64,000 nt of DNA. Origin: Crotophaga sulcirostris (lineage: Eukaryota; Chordata; Aves; Cuculiformes; Crotophagidae). Under the pieces are notes generated by a model, which saw only the letters and a list, made by a program, of their open reading frames with translations, did no database searches and was not told where the DNA came from. Both the position numbers and the translations under genes were made by a program. Shown piece by piece: positions 1-12,033 of the stretch (positions are counted from its first letter, which is position 1; every line of letters starts with the position of its first letter). The stretch spans positions 525,009 through 589,008 of the forward strand of contig VYZB01000389.1 of assembly GCA_013397455.1 (NCBI GenBank). The letters run 5' to 3'.

Positions 1-832
1 TTGTGATAAGATTCCATTCATAGAATCTTTCATCCAGGCATGAATCTGAGGGTTGTTTGATTTTGGGAACAAACCTAAGCATCCCAACTACCCCAAGTAC
101 TTCTCTCCCTGATGTCTCAGGACGTGAGACAGAAAGTAGAGGAGAACAGAGATGTCAGGATCTGAAGCTATGTCATATATAAGGCTCTCTTCTCTTTCAG
201 GGGATGACGGAGCTACTAAGAAAACCAGAAATTCACACACTTTGCACTTGTTGGGCCTGATCTTGTAACGTCACACTCAGCTAATACTTTAGGTTACAGC
301 TGTGTGCAGTGGGCAGCAGATGCCTGCTCACCCTCTGTTCCTTGAACCTCTAAGGTGCCAGTCACATGAGAGCAGTTGTGGAGTTCTGGCAGCCTCAGGT
401 CATCTTTCCTTGTTCTCTGCAGTTGACATTGTATTGTGTGGCAGGGTCATATCCAGTAGGTGGGGGGGAAGAAGACACTAGGGCAACCGGGCCCACCCAA
501 GAAGTTTGAGTACTCAGTGGTTGTTATGGCTATGACAGCTATCCTCTTTCTTAGAGATCCTCTGGCTACCGCGTGAACAGGACTGTAAGGAAGAAGAGTG
601 TCACCTGGGTAGAGGTAACGTGGTTGCGCATGCACAGCAAAGACAGGGCTGCTGGGAGGAATAAGAGCTCTGAGTGGCCCCACAGGGCTGCCCTCTGTAC
701 GCATAGGAAGCCAAGGGTTTCCAGGAGCAGCTTTGCAGGAGATCCAGCTGTGTCAAGCCCAGCGTGGCAGATCTGTGTGGCCCACAGCAGGCAGGGAACA
801 GTTTGGGGTTTTTTTGGGTTTTTTTTTTTTTT
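1..832. other. Unique non-coding flank, relatively GC-rich
   Basis: No gene or known repeat is recognised here. The segment is visibly richer in G and C than most of the window, especially about 290-780. It has a pyrimidine tract ending in CAG near 184-200 that resembles a splice acceptor, but the frame after it closes within about 20 codons. An NRF1-like palindrome is at 625-636. Short ORFs on both strands (447-704 minus, 573-860 plus) show no recognisable domain. The segment ends in a poly-T run (about 811-832) that abuts a CR1 3' end. Confidence 0.5.
625..636. promoter_or_regulatory. NRF1-like palindromic site (weak)
   Basis: The sequence TGCGCATGCACA differs at one position from the palindromic NRF1 consensus TGCGCATGCGCA. 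CpG is rare in this AT-rich window, so the motif stands out. No transcription start, exon or CpG island accompanies it, so a regulatory role is only a guess. Confidence 0.15.
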
Positions 833-1043
833 GTATTACAAGGTTGGAAAGGACGTCTGACATCATCGAATCCAACCTATAACCCAACACTAACACCAGC
901 CCATCATCTAAACCATGGCACTGAGTGCCTCAGCCAATCTCCTCTTAAACACCTCCAGGGTCGGCGACTCCATCACCTCCCTGGGCAGCGCATTCCAATG
1001 GCCAATCACCCTTTTAGTGAAGAACTTTTTCCTAATATCAAGC
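833..1043 (-). mobile_element. CR1 non-LTR retrotransposon, 5'-truncated (copy 1)
   Basis: The plus strand begins at the CR1 3' end (GTATTACAAGGTTGGAAAGG) and runs backwards through the 3' UTR, the ORF2 stop and about 40 terminal codons. It stops abruptly after the reverse complement of the segment encoding KKFFT. Only about 210 bp remain. The element belongs to the same young family as the other copies but has acquired changes such as GACGTC for GACCTC. A run of T precedes the 3' end on the plus strand, so the usual octamer tail is missing or replaced by poly-A in element orientation. It has no coding capacity; an open frame running antisense through it (764-1114) is not a gene. Confidence 0.93.
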
Positions 1044-3335
1044 AGTTATCAGTCTACACCAAATTTATGAACAAATTATTTGTGAAAAGAAATTACAGAA
1101 AGATGACTCAGTGATTGTATTTTACTGGAATCCACAGACCTACTGGGATACTTACATTATTGATTTTTTTCCATTGATAGATTCCTTTTCAAAATGTAAA
1201 AGGGAGCAATCAGACATTAATGTATGCACGCAGATTGCATGAGGCTCCCCAACCAGATGCTCATGAAATAGTAATGTAATTTTTAAATAAGGGAAATGGT
1301 GAATCTAGTGGTCATTTTAACTGCTGTCAAATTGCTCAACAAAAGGTTCCTACATGATACAACATAAGATGACTTTTTACTGCAGTTCATATTTCAAGCC
1401 TGAAGTTGTAGCATTTGGAGCATGATTCCTCAAAAATCCTCAGATGCACTGTAAGCTGTAAATTCCTACTAGACTGTAAACAGGATGTGTTGTTTACAGC
1501 TGTTTAGTTCCACTAAATATTTGTGGATTTGCTTCCTCAGCTATAGCAGGAACTTACTGGTCATAACTCCCTGCTTTGTTCAATAACTTCCAGTAATTAT
1601 CACGAAGAAAATGCAATAAATCTATGTAATAGACTGCCCCTTTGCTATAATATACAATGAGAAGCAATCAATGCTCCTTACAATAAGGAGAAGAAATACA
1701 ACTCTGTTTTATTTTATAGCTTTGGTAATGCAGCTTTGGAAACCACCAGAGGGAGGAGAGTGAAACTCCAGTGGTCAGATTCCAGCCCCGTAAAACATTG
1801 CCCCGGGCTGACATTTCACAAAGTAGCAGCACAACACCGGCCTGCGTACTTCTTAGTAGACTATTTTATTTGTTCACCCATCCAGCAAATAGAACAACCC
1901 CATTAATTGCTACTCTTATTTCATAGGCTTAGAAGCAGGGAAGCTATATGAATCTCATCAATAAGCCTCAAACTTAACCTTTGGCAAAATAATTACAAAA
2001 AAGATGATGTAGGAAGATGATAGCAAAATATCTACTTTTACAGTTACCAACAATAATCTTGGAAAACAAGATAGCTATATTTAATTATGGGTTTAATATA
2101 TAGTTTTACTGTAACTTAAATCAAAGGGTATTTCTAAGACCGTCCTGGTTATGCTTAAAGTATAATTACACGCTACATATCTTGGAAAGTAAGCGAAAGC
2201 CTTTTCTTGGTGATTTGTTATACATTTCTTTTTTGCCTCTGGCTAAGTTAAGTCCAGGCCTCTGAAGAGTTTCAAGTATAATGCACAGTGAATATAAAAC
2301 AGCCCATTAATTGGGATAATAGGTCCTGGCATGTAATTGCATTGCTAAGGTACTATGCATAGCTGCTGAGTGAAATGGTATTTATTCAAGGTTGTTAGTC
2401 ACCCGTGGATAACTTTATTTGTCCACTGATGCTTAAATAAATGCATCATCCATCAGTAAGAATACTTATGAAAAAAATTTATAGCAAAAATCATTATCAT
2501 GTCTCAAATTATAAAAGGAAACAGTATATAAAAATTGCTGAACAGTGGTACAATAAAGCCTTGCCATGCTGGGGTTTGCTTGATTTTCTAACAGTGGACA
2601 GTAGAATATGGTTGAAAAGTCAAGGTTGAATGGCAAGTTTACATGCTTACAATATTTATCCTAGCCACTGAATATGCTGGCTATCTTTAAAAAAATATTT
2701 TTTCCTAATAATTCGTTCTGAAAGTACTGTAGAAATTAATATCGTCTAAATAGGAGAACTACATTCAATAATGCATGCATCACCAACTGCAGAAAAAAAA
2801 CCTAACAGCATCTTTCAGCCATGTATATGACTAAGGTAGCAGGTTTTGTTCATGTCATCCTTTTGTTGTTATTTTGCAATGATCACTAATCCCTTAGAAA
2901 ATAGTGAAAAACAAATCATACCTACACAGTAGTATGACACAAGTGTTGCCTGATTACAGGCAAGCTTAAATAAAGCTTAAATAAGACAGGAAAGACGTAC
3001 AAAGGATTCCCGTTGATATTGCCAACAGCTTAACTCAAAACATCTTTGTATCTCATATAGATAAAAAAATTATTATTAAGGACTGGATTTTCAGATAGAA
3101 TACAGCCACATCCTCTTTTATCGCCAGCTACATATGCAAACACTCATTATTTTGACAATTCTGTTCTCAAGATCTTATCTCATCATACATTCCTTCTGAA
3201 TAGAACTGAATAATATCTAATATACAAGGGATACAGATTTCCAAACAAGGCTTAAAAAGAAACGTATACATTTATTGAAGTAGTGGTGCCTATAGCAGCA
3301 ACAAATATTATTCATATTTATAATTTCTAAGTAAC

Positions 3336-3755
3336 TGTCAGTGTAGGTTGGCTGGGGTCATGAGACTTTGCCTATTGGATCTGAAAGTATAGCCCTTTTG
3401 AAAGGGTCATTGCCGACTGTTTAGATGGATACAAGGAGAAAACAACCTCTTTAGAGCTCAAAGGGCAATGTAAGCCTTCTTTGGCATTCACAACTTAAAT
3501 CATAGATCAGCGTTGGCCATGTTTGATCGCCACATACCTCCCACCGACTGCAGGGCCACCAGCCACCTCCCCACCTGCACCAGGGACTGGACCAACACCT
3601 CTGTCAAAACAATCCCATTTGTCAAGTGACCGAACCTGCCAGATTTCCCCATCTCCTAGGGTATAAAGCTGGCAAGTGGAATAGTTTGATGAGAAAGAAA
3701 TTAATTTTAAAATCAGCTTGCATTTTTAACAGTGCAAAAAAAGAGGTGGTCACAG
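3336..3755 (+). other. LTR-like or promoter-like block with TATA box (tentative)
   Basis: This block is more GC-rich than its surroundings. It contains a C-rich stretch (about 3530-3600) followed by CCATCTCCTAGGGTATAAAG, with a canonical TATAAAG at 3662-3668. It also begins with TG and contains a downstream CA, a layout found in some avian retroviral LTRs. I could not match it to a named family, and I see no clear target-site duplication. It could equally be an old promoter or chance. No ORF of note follows it. Confidence 0.18.
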
Positions 3756-4792
3756 AACACTCACTCCTGCCTTCCTAACAGGAACATTAAGATTTCACAG
3801 GAGACAGGGAAAATTCCGCCAAACTAGCAGAGGGGTTATTAGGTACGGCTAAATATAAAGCTGATCAGTGAAGCCTGATCCTGCAAGCACATATGCATGC
3901 TATTAACTTTAGATATACAAGGTGTTGCAGCACTCTTAGTGAGGTAATTCATGCATTAAATTAACCACACATATATTATGGGAATTAGAATACAGTAGCA
4001 ATGTCTTTTCCTTGAGGTTCACTTTTGAGGACTTGTGGAAGGTGTCAAGTTTTAAAATACTGAGTGATGTAGCATGATTGAACAGTGTGTAGAAAAAATC
4101 CTCCAGCCCTCTCTCAAAGACCATCTGTCCTCAAAGCAGTTTTACAGCTTTTCCCCCGAGTTCTACACTCCAAACAGGGGCTTTCAACCTCTCTGCTTAT
4201 TAAATAATATCCACCTATCTAGATCACATATTTCCAGATTTATAAACTTCACCAATTGAGCTTCTTTGTTCTGCTTTATTCCCTGATATGTCTACATTTA
4301 AAAATTATATGACCAAAATAGGAAAATTTGCCCTAATGGTTATTCAGTATAAACGGGCTTATAAAATAAGTTCCATTTCCTATTAAAGTCCATGTTAGCC
4401 TTTATTGCTGCTACAAAATGAAGTAAGCATTTAATGTTGAATCTGTCAATAAGCATGCATTGAACTTTTCTTCCTGACTATTACATAATTCAATAACTAA
4501 CACAACTACACTTAACTTGTGTAACATTCCAACCCAGGAGCATCACTTAACACTTAGATCTATTGCATTTAATTTTCCACCCCCTGGTCTGTTCACTCAA
4601 TTTATCAAAAATTATACTGTAAAACAACTACAACCATCTGCCGTTTAAACAATCTCTTTACTCTAGTACTACCTGAAATATTTATTGACTTACATGTTTT
4701 AAACTAAATCCATAATTAAAATATTAAAGAGAACGATCCCAACAAAAAAAAGCAAAAGGATTCTACTCTTCAACAATCCCCCAAAATGCACT

Positions 4793-4813
4793 TGCCATGC
4801 CATGCCATGCCAT
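4793..4813. repeat. TGCCA pentanucleotide microsatellite
   Basis: Four perfect tandem copies of TGCCA are followed by T. This is a short simple repeat with no evident function. Confidence 0.8.
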
Positions 4814-6072
4814 TCTAGATACTTACCAGTATTAAATGTCTTAATCACCCACTCCATATTCAGACAGGTTATACAAGAAACTGTTGCATGGAACTTTGGT
4901 AAAATGAAAAAGCTTTATGGAAATGGAGAAATACTAAATCTTGCATTTTCTCCTCTTCCATCCACTTGTAAAACAGTAATCTTATTTGCTGAACATGATT
5001 CACCTTTCAGAAATCCTTGCTTACTCATGCCCTTTAAGTTATAATTCTTTAAGCGCATCCTTTTGGCAACCATGAATTAGTATTCTCTACTGACATACAG
5101 AAAATATTACACTTAAAAAGACTAAATTTCAACCTTTCATGTTTGCTCTCATTTTAAAAAGACTAACTAAATCCATAGTTTTCAGTCTTCTGGAGGCTTT
5201 TGCATCAAATATACATTAAAAATAATAATAATGACATCAACAGTTTATTTTCACTGTCACATATGAAGCTTCTACACAGTCAGTTTCTAATTTCACTTAA
5301 TTTTCATTTGCTTTAATGTCTACTTACTAGCACTTTTTCATATATTTGACTTAACACTTTTCTACTTTAACAATGCTTCACAAAACATAAAAAAACCCTA
5401 AAAAACTCTCAGCAGCTCAGCCATGACCTGAGAGAATACGATAAAGAGAACATTTATTAACACAACTATCATTATTAAAACTTGTGATAGTCTCTTAGGT
5501 GTGACACATTCCTCTGGCTTACGTAGGCTGTACCAAGCTGGATGAAGCCTTGACCTGGGCTCCTGCCTGGAAGTAAGTGAAAAAAACCAGAATACCTGGC
5601 TATCAGGGTACTCCAGCATCTAAAAAACACTGCCAAAGGACTTCTGATGCTTCCATTTTGCATTCATTCATGCCAGTTTTTTACACGTCTATCCGAGTAT
5701 CAGCAATGGCCTTATTTCCTTCCTTGGTTTTAATCCTTGGTTTTAGTTATTTTTATAAAAATGGATTGTATACTTCTGTCTTCATTTTACTAGGCTAAAC
5801 AGGTAGGTCCTATTATATAACACACTTTAATTTTCTTCTCCTATGATAGATACACTCTTCACTTAATCATCGTAATTGCACCTCTTTCCATCTGTTCTCA
5901 TTTAAATTCATTTTACGTGAACAAGGATGACCAGATTGTACCTACTATTCTAAATAAGATTAATGCCTCCAGTGGCTCTCATTCTTCAGTATTTCTTTTG
6001 AAAATACTTCACATGATCTTAATGGACTGCAGTTGCCTTTTTTTTTTTAGTGCATCACACAGCTACAGAAGA

Positions 6073-6096
6073 ACTGAATTACCTGAGTAATTCAGT
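6073..6096. repeat. Perfect inverted repeat, 10-bp arms
   Basis: The arms ACTGAATTAC and GTAATTCAGT are exact reverse complements separated by the 4-nt spacer CTGA. It could form a tight hairpin in single-stranded DNA or RNA, or be a dimeric protein-binding site. No gene lies nearby to suggest a role. Confidence 0.75.
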
Positions 6097-6921
6097 ACTA
6101 TCTGCAGCTGAAAGTCTCCCTATATTTTAATACCAAGTTCTACTCATAAACATTGTTACTTATGGATTTTGATCTTAATATAAGATGTCCTTTGATAAAA
6201 TCACATCAGTGTTACACTAGACATCAACTTGCACCTAAATTTTGAATCTTAAGTGATAAGCGTTTTACAACGTTCAGTAAAACTTATCTCTCATTTCAAA
6301 CAAAAATTCCTCTATTTGACAAGACACCAAAATAATTTCACTGAAAAAAAATCCTTGTGTATGGAAGCATTTTAGTTTAATAAATCCATCACACATCAAT
6401 AGAATTATCATACACACATTATCTCTTATAAAAATCAGCATCAAATGACAAATTACAGACTTCTAAACACATTTTTTGGAGTTTAACATCAGTGCAGCTG
6501 AATGCCAGTTTACAATTTTAGATGCATGCATATGTGCGTGAGGTACAAACCCAGAACTCTGAACACCCACCCCCACACTCCCCAGCCACCCAATAAACAC
6601 TGTAAAACATATGCAGTGGGTATAAACTGCCTTTGGAGATGAATGTTATCTCTGACTTTTTCTTGGCTTATGAGTAGAATATGATAGGATAGTACTCAAG
6701 TGCCTTTGGCCAAGCCTATGGCCACTGGTAGCCAGCAGCTCTAAAGAGGAGTGCTTCATCCAGAAAGTAAAATGTACACCCCACCCACCCCACCCTGAAA
6801 ACCCAAGGAATAAAACTCACCTTATATTTTCCTCTATACTCCTTCTATACACAATAATATAGAAAAGTGGAGAGCTTTGATCCATTAACATGACCTCAGC
6901 AGAAATCTCTCAAAATTGTAG

Positions 6922-7056
6922 TTTCATACATTCTTAGATCACCAGGTTGGAAGGGACCTCAGAATCGTCTGTTCCAGCCTTTCTTGGCAAAAAAAGCACA
7001 GTCTAGACACGATGGCCCAGCACCCTGTCCAGCTGAATCTTAAAAGTGTTGGGGAA
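6922..7056 (-). mobile_element. Older CR1 fragment of a different subfamily
   Basis: The plus strand reads from a decayed CR1 tail (TTCATACATTCTTAGATCAC) through CAGGTTGGAAGGGACCTC to GATGGCCCAGCACCCTGTCC and ends near AAAGTGTTGGGG. This is the 3' UTR type of the older avian CR1 X/Y-like groups, with an ATTCTATG-like tail instead of ATACTGTG. Its divergence and short length suggest an insertion older than the 14 other copies. The subfamily name is my recollection of the consensus, not a database match. Confidence 0.75.
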
Positions 7057-7137
7057 AAGGCAGGGAAAGAACTGAAATGAAAAGCAAATGAACGTACCGG
7101 ATAATAGATAACCTGTCCCTAAGATTTATTATTTGAC

Positions 7138-7170
7138 ATTATTATTATTGTTATTTTTATTATTATTATG
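7138..7170. repeat. Interrupted ATT trinucleotide microsatellite
   Basis: ATT units are broken by one TTG and a T-rich interruption. It is likely to be length-polymorphic. Confidence 0.8.
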
Positions 7171-10100
7171 GATTTCTAGTTTTTGATGGTGCAAAGTTAC
7201 CTGTTTTCTCAGGATTCATAGTTATAATAGCATAAAAAAAAATAAAATAGTGAAGTGTATTATATTCCCCAGTCCTGCCTTGAATATAATGAGAAAACCT
7301 ATTTTAAACAGCGTAGGAGCCCCTAAAGAAATTAATGGTAAACTTATTTTTTGTAGCAAAAATAACAGTCACTGGAGTGCATAATCTGTTTTCCTCCAGT
7401 TTTAACAGTTAACTAAAATTCATAAGCATTCTAAAAATCAAAATCACAGTTTATCCAATTAAGCTCTACATATGAAACATATCCATCAGCTGTCGACAGC
7501 ATGAATTTAGCTTGGAAGCAGAACAAATACAGTATTTCAGATGTTGGCAAGCAGTACTTTGTACACATGGGGGCAAGCAGCACACTAAAAAGTATTTCAA
7601 TTTTAGCTACTAGATTTGAGTGAAACTTGAGCAGCTGAGGGAATCTGTTACACATGAATGGGCCCATTGCAGTTCGGGAGAAGTCAGTGACACATGTACT
7701 CCTGAGTCACTGGGAGACTAACTTTGATGAGGATAGATAACAGGAAGGTTGGTTTCTGTATAAGAAAATGAAATAACATATTGCCCTGTCCTTTGATACA
7801 AGGAGAGAGAAGCACACAAAAGGTTTTTCGTTTGAAAGAAGAAAAAAAAACAGATGAAAAATCTTGTTTTGTTTCTATGAATTTTAGCATCGTATTAGAA
7901 AAAGGACACGAGAGCATGGAAAGCAGAAGGCTTACAGTCAGACTCTGGAATACAAACTAGGTACTCTCACAAACTCGATGTATATGGTTATGGTTTTATA
8001 AGATTTTGGTTTTAGGTCTATGAACCACACATGAACTACCATCAAGTTACTGTCTCCCTATCCTCATTTTGCTTGGCAACCTTAAACAGTGCTCGACAAA
8101 ATCTCTTTGCTTGACAGGTGTAATAGCACAGCTGAACTAATTTCAAATATGCACTAGTAAGATCAGACAACTATTAGAAAATTATATATCTCTGCTCTGT
8201 TTTATATAATAAATGATCACTAAAAGTGAATGCAGGGTTTGTTATGTTTTATTCTTTTAATGACAGAGGAAAAGACACATGAACCTGATGAAAAGCACAT
8301 TGTACATTTTCCAGTTGTCATGGCAAACAGTCTCGCCAGCTTTCTTAAGTGTTTGTTAGTCAGCTACTGGTTAGCTCCTAAAGTTGCCTGCTGATTAAAT
8401 GTGGATTTAGATAAATTTGTTAAATACATTCTAGATGATTAAGGAGCTGCCTGGATGACACAAATGGATTTTGATTAGCACAGCACTAGAAGCTGGCCAC
8501 ATTTTAGAAGGGGTATAAGGAGTATAAAGTATAGGCTATGTTTGGAGAAAGAACTATTCCTCTTGCTTTTTTCTTTCAAATTGGCTGGGAAAAAAACCAG
8601 AGGGAAGGTCTGTGACACATCACACATTTTTGATGCAAGTATTCGAGGATTTATTTTCACAGCAAGCTGATGATAGATTAGAAGTGTAAGTAATTTAGTT
8701 TTTTAGTTTGTGCATAATTAATCAGTATTTTTTAATTAATTATTATTTTTTCTTGAAACGGAAGGAAAGGTAGTTTATTGTTTTGCAGCAAGGCCTTTTC
8801 TGTTCTGTTGTAGTGGAGGGAGCTGTATCTAGTTCTGTAAAACACTTGGTTTGTTTGTACCAACACCCGTGATAATTCACCAGCAACTTTGTTCTTTCCT
8901 TCCACGTCTGCAGAAACTTCTTGAAAAGTCTGAGTAGTGATCTTAGCCCACTAGTATAATTATGGTGTTGTTCCTTGCCATGATATATTCTATGTTCTTT
9001 TAATAATAGAACTAGAATATCCACTTAAAGAAATTGATTATAAAAATTAAATCAGTTTTATCACAGAATGTCTTTCATATGATTATGGAAGGGTTAATTA
9101 TTTCTGTTTTTTTTTTTATTCAAAGACCTGTCTGGTGCCATTATGTGAGAATATAGCTATATGCTTAATCTCATAGTAGTACTCAAGGTAACTAAGAATT
9201 AACTATTTCATTGATGGCAAACCAAAGTACAGATGTGATAACACCAGTTTGGTTCAGGTTCCCACAGAAAACCAGTGGCACTATAGCACCCTGAACTCAG
9301 TCTTGCAAAGTCCTAGCCTAATGCACTGACCACTTCTTTGCCTTTTGGACTCCAGAATAACAAAAAGACATTAGAAAGAAAGCCTCATAAGATGTTTTAT
9401 AAAGTTTTCTTCAAGAAAAGTATATTGTATTTTGAAGGAGGATGTGTTTTACCAATTTTCCTATAAAGGTGACACTTAAATTTTCTTAATCTGTGGATAA
9501 TATTTTAAAAAATGTATTATTATCCATTGAAGACCATGTCAGTTTTGGTCACACTGACTTTGCCACAGAAAAATCACTTGAAAGCTCTAAGAAAGCTTCA
9601 AGATTGTCTTCTTTAATTTTCATAGCTAAAAGGACTTCAGCCCCTCTGCCAACACATCCTATTGAAGTAAGCGTGCTCTGAGTCACATGAAGAACCATCT
9701 TTCCTCACCATCACAGATTCTAAGAAGAAGAAAATTGCCAAACCTTTTTAAGCAGCTCTTAGGCAAGCATGACCAGTCCAACAGCCTGTTGCAATTAGGA
9801 GCTACAGCTCTTAGGCAAATTATGGGCGACTGCTCAATAGCAACAGGAGCTGAGCAGCGTAAGGCAACAGAAGTTGCCCATGCAGGGAACAGGAGGGAAG
9901 TCTTAAATCTCCTATTCACATCTAAGAAATCTCTTCTAACCACGTGCAGAAAATTTTCTAAAGCTTAGTATTTCACCAAATACGGATGGCTTTTCTTAGA
10001 AATGACAAAACACGTATTTCTGACACAAAGATTTCCCTCTTTCTGCCAAATTTCCAGCCTCTGCTTTGTAAAATGTAAATCAAAGTGGAGTCAGACCTTC

Positions 10101-11108
10101 CATTTTCAGACTCTCTTTGAATTTGCCTTGACAGTTTCCTACTCTTTAATGAAATAAAAATGAATCATCTGAGAACTCCTGACCTATACTGCAAGTTTGT
10201 TTTGGTTATTAGCTGTTTTTAAAATTGAGTTTTGTTTTCTTCATGCAGCCCATCTGTCAAAATTAAGACACCATTTTTACACTTGTGTTAATGCAAATAT
10301 TTCTTGGGGAAGATCATTTAGAAACAGAAACCTTTCTACAACTTTTCTGACAGGCTGCTTTCATGATACATTTTTTAGCAAATTAAAAGTTAAATATTTA
10401 AGAAAAAAAATCCCTTCATTTACGAAAAGATGTATTTATGAAAGCACGGACACTCTAAGAAAATAAAATCAATTGTACATTCATTATGGATAAAGAAAAT
10501 CTGTCCATACATACACTGAGAAATTGATTCAATAGCAAAGAAAAGGGAATAGAATGCAAAGTCTCTTTGCCTTTGAAATCAAACATTTGACATAGATGGG
10601 TTTGCAGTGGAAAGCAGATGCAGTGTAAAAACATTCAAGAAGTGGAAGTTCTCAAATAGGTATCAGAGAGCTGAATAGTAGATACTGAAGAATTTACTGA
10701 GATGTTCACTTGAGGGTCAACATTTTTGTTTGGGATAGAAAAGAGCAAAGTCATTTTCAATGGCTTTATTTTGCATCAGTATTAACTCACATGAATTAAA
10801 AACACTACTAAAAGGGAAGAGTTAATTGACTAAACCAATGCTGTTTATTTCTACTTCACATGATAGCAGCACACTTTCTTTGGCTGTAGGAAAAATATTG
10901 AAGAGTCCAACTTTCTTCTAGGTTTGGGAATACCATCAAGCAATAAACAACTATTCTTCTAGCACTCTGTGCTTTTCAAACCACTGATCAAAATTAATAT
11001 TTAATGTATGACATGGATAAATATTGTTAGGGAACCAAAACCAATAGAGGTTATGTTATTTGCTAAAGACCAAATAGTAATGTAGAAGAAAATCTAAGCT
11101 GCAAAACT

Positions 11109-11187
11109 GTGTGTGTATATATATGTACATATATATATATAGTATATTTTTAGTGTTTTGTTTTCATTTTATTATTATTATTATTTG
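11109..11187. repeat. GT/TA dinucleotide tract and ATT repeat
   Basis: A short GT run passes into alternating TA (about 11115-11150), and a separate ATT run follows at 11170-11187. The TA part is self-complementary. It is low-complexity DNA with no gene. Confidence 0.75.
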
Positions 11188-11745
11188 TATATTATAGAGT
11201 AAATGTTATATTTTGTTCTTGTGGTGCATGCACTAATTTTCTCTTGGCCTTAAATGTAAATCTGCTATAGAGGTATTTGTAAAGAAATTTTCTACTAGAT
11301 GTCAACCTGAAACTGTTGAATCTTATTCCTTCTGTCATATATCGTCCTTCAGTATAAACCTCAACATCCCTGCTCTTCTCCTTTTTTTTTTCTCCCCTTC
11401 TACTGTCTTCCATTTCCAAAACAGGAATGAATGATAATTGAAAATACTTTATGTTCTTTTCCTCATTCTTTTCATACCAGTGTATTTTTACACTGTCAAT
11501 ATCCTTCTACACTGTATTTTCTTCTGTAATGATCATAATTTCATTCTTTTACCCTGCTGTAGTCAAGTACTTTTCAGGCTAATCTGGCTCCTATTAAAGT
11601 TAATGGATGCCTTCCCATTAACTTTGGTTGAGCAAAGATTAGCCTCTCACCTATCTACCCTGTTTAGTTCTTTCAGGAGAGAATACAGCTCTTAACTCTT
11701 TATTCCTTATTTATATAGCTATTACATGCATAGGATGTATTCCTT

Positions 11746-12033
11746 CCACAGTTTCACAGTTTCACAGTATAACCAGGTTGGAAGAGACCTCCGAGATCAT
11801 CAAGTCCAACCTATAAGCCAACACTAACACCAACTCATCATCTAAACCATGGCACTGAGTGCCTCATCCAATCTTCCCTTAAACACATCAAGGGTCGGCG
11901 ACTCCACCACCTCCCTGGGCAGCGCATTCCAGTGGCCAATCACCCTTTCAGTGTAGAACTTCTTCCTAACATGACGTCTAAACCTCCCCTGACGAAGTTT
12001 AAGTCCGTGCCCTCTAGTTCTGTCACTGGTCAC
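11746..12033 (-). mobile_element. CR1 non-LTR retrotransposon, 5'-truncated (copy 2)
   Basis: The plus strand starts with a repeated tail unit (TTTCACAG twice) and GTATAACCAGGTTGGAAG, then runs through the 3' UTR and the last 63 codons of ORF2. It ends within the segment encoding [10 protein letters not shown]. The tail unit TTTCACAG differs from the more common TATCACAG. Sequence beyond about 12034 is not CR1. Copy 3 lies only 330 bp away on the same strand but is a separate insertion, because each copy has its own 3' end. Confidence 0.95.
11842..12033 (-). pseudogene. CR1 ORF2 C-terminal remnant, 63 codons
   Basis: This open frame encodes the last part of the CR1 ORF2 polyprotein, downstream of the reverse transcriptase core. 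Recognisable stretches are [24 protein letters not shown] and the terminal LDEALSAMV before the stop. In a full element ORF2 supplies endonuclease and reverse transcriptase for retrotransposition. Here both catalytic domains are gone, so the fragment is dead. It has YTER where most copies have FTER or FPER. Confidence 0.9.

Larger units (their letters stand above)
1044..6921. other. Unique AT-rich non-coding sequence
   Basis: I see no gene in this 5.9 kb stretch. ORFs of up to 80 codons (2441-2629, 3936-4259, 4802-5044, 5398-5798) show no known motif and often overlap ORFs on the other strand. Local features listed separately are an LTR- or promoter-like block near 3.3-3.75 kb, a TGCCA pentanucleotide repeat at 4.79 kb and an inverted repeat at 6.07 kb. 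C-rich runs occur at about 6566-6593 and 6777-6796. Confidence 0.5.
7057..11745. other. Unique AT-rich non-coding sequence
   Basis: No gene is recognised. The stretch holds an ATT microsatellite (7138-7170) and TA- and ATT-rich tracts (11109-11187). A segment near 9.68-9.97 kb is open on both strands for more than 85 codons but has no recognisable domain. Other ORFs (7431-7917, 8475-9024, 10197-10466, 11192-11695) look like chance frames: their products are rich in Phe, Lys and Leu, as expected from AT-rich DNA. Confidence 0.5.

Noticed and set aside
172..260. Possible splice acceptor and exon start near 200
   Set aside because: The pyrimidine tract and CAG look convincing, but the ATG frame that follows ends in TGA after about 18 codons and no donor or conserved protein is visible.
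764..1114. 116-codon plus-strand ORF
   Set aside because: It reads antisense through a CR1 fragment and continues into random flank.
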